Source: Pseudonocardia nematodicida
GTDB taxonomy: Bacteria; Actinomycetota; Actinomycetes; Mycobacteriales; Pseudonocardiaceae
DNA: 64,000 nucleotides
Assembly (NCBI RefSeq): GCF_040105385.1
Contig: NZ_JBEDNQ010000002.1
Location: 1-64,000, forward strand
Direction: 5' to 3'
The translations under genes and the position numbers were made by a program. Below, piece after piece: positions 63,418 to 64,000 of the stretch. Below the pieces are notes generated by a model, which saw only the letters and a program-made list of their open reading frames with translations, was not told the origin of the DNA and searched no databases. Position 1 is the first letter of the stretch. Each line of letters opens with the position of its first letter.

Positions 63418-64000
63418 ATGAGACGAGCGGGACGACGCGGCCGGATCGCCGTCCTCGGCGCATCGGCGGCGGGGCTGGCCGCCGCCGAGACGCTGCGCAC
63501 GCAGGGGTTCGACGACGAGCTGGTGATCGTGGGCGCGGAGCCGCACCTTCCGTACAAGCGGCCACCGCTGTCCAAGCAGGTGCTCGACGGCCGGTGGGCC
63601 GCCGACCGTGCGTTCCTGCGCACGGCCGCCGAGATCGAGGAACTGGACGCGTCCTGGAGCCTCGGGGTCCGGGCCGTCGGGCTCGACCCGGCCGCTCGCC
63701 GGGTGACGCTCTCCGACCGGTCCGTCGTCGAGTACGACGGGCTGGTGATCGCCACGGGTGTATCACCCCGCCGCCTCGCGCACGGTCACGACCTGGCCGG
63801 GGTGCAGGTGCTGCGCACCCTCGAGGACGCACAGGCGGTCGGCCGGGAGCTGGTCGCCGGACGCCGGCTGGTCATCGTCGGCGCCGGCTTCCTGGGCTGC
63901 GAGGTGGCCGCGGTCGCGCGCCGGTCCGATGTGCACGTCACGCTGGTCGACCCGTTGCCGGCCCCCATGATCCGCCAGCTGGGATCCGACATCGCCCGGC
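63418..64000 (+). CDS. FAD-dependent ferredoxin reductase-like protein (partial, runs off the window)
   Basis: The first 194 residues of a rubredoxin/ferredoxin NAD+ reductase-type flavoprotein. It shows GRIAVLGASAAGLAAAETLR for FAD, LPYKRPPLSKQVLDG, LVIATGVSPRRL, and the NAD-binding RLVIVGAGFLGCEVAAVARR. It probably passes electrons from NAD(P)H through a ferredoxin to the two P450s, which would explain its place under the same operator. The ATG at 63418 follows a leader of about 68 bases; a GTG at 63412 is possible. Confidence 0.9.
   Translation, partial: MRRAGRRGRIAVLGASAAGLAAAETLRTQGFDDELVIVGAEPHLPYKRPPLSKQVLDGRWAADRAFLRTAAEIEELDASWSLGVRAVGLDPAARRVTLSDRSVVEYDGLVIATGVSPRRLAHGHDLAGVQVLRTLEDAQAVGRELVAGRRLVIVGAGFLGCEVAAVARRSDVHVTLVDPLPAPMIRQLGSDIAR

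Overview
The window is very GC-rich actinomycete chromosome. The core gene set and order (whiA, bldD, mihF, rpoZ, a helicase-motif-less PriA, uvrC-rapZ-yvcK-whiA next to gap-pgk-tpiA, and a pyrR-pyrB-pyrC-carA-carB-pyrF operon) fit a filamentous, sporulating actinomycete. Pseudonocardiaceae, for example Pseudonocardia, is my inference from gene order and protein style, not a database result.

Positions 1 to 37,500 are conserved housekeeping DNA, almost all on the minus strand. In minus-strand transcription order the blocks are: the pyrimidine operon (36,445 to 27,550) behind a PyrR-type RNA hairpin; a small membrane protein; mihF-gmk-rpoZ-coaBC; metK; priA-def-fmt-rsmB-rpe-ribD-ribE-ribBA-ribH plus a PH-domain membrane protein; uvrC-rapZ-yvcK-whiA plus a vWA-like protein; and gap-pgk-tpiA. 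Many neighbours overlap by 1 or 4 bases (TGATG, ATGA, GTGA), which suggests translational coupling. Plus-strand exceptions are a DUF2786 protein, a secreted SH3-like protein and bldD. Several core proteins carry unusual low-complexity additions: an RGG-like N-terminus on RsmB, a 274-residue tail on CarA, and in-frame minisatellites in ribD and priA.

The core ends just after bldD at a strong terminator hairpin. A decayed gene fragment (37,702 to 37,953) marks the junction. From 37,954 to the window end lies an accessory catabolic island. It holds a MarR regulator, an alcohol dehydrogenase, a wrecked aldehyde dehydrogenase, a lipoprotein esterase-like protein, two near-duplicate MHS-type transporters, a flavoprotein dehydrogenase, an SDR, a SnoaL-like protein, a streptogramin-lyase-like propeller, two cytochromes P450 and a long minus-strand operon starting at 62,561. 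That operon encodes a 3-hydroxybenzoate 6-hydroxylase-like flavoprotein, a gentisate dioxygenase-like cupin protein, an FAH-family hydrolase, a CitE-like lyase, a crotonase, a ThDP enzyme, a class III CoA-transferase, an aldehyde dehydrogenase and a 120-residue unknown. The lower part reads as the gentisate route. The upper part probably feeds an aromatic or otherwise cyclic substrate into it, with P450s, dehydrogenases and CoA-linked chain shortening.

The most interesting result is a regulon readable directly from the DNA. A 12-bp operator, TCAGTGTACTGA (arms TCAGT/ACTGA around GT or AC), occurs seven times, all inside the island. Six copies lie 3 to 9 bp downstream of the -10 box of a recognisable promoter, five of which have strong -35/-10 boxes 17 or 18 bp apart. 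The seventh is upstream of the marR gene itself. A 939-bp IS5-like element (51,733 to 52,671) has landed on the stop codon of the last gene of the long operon and split off a transporter gene that was originally 29 bp downstream.
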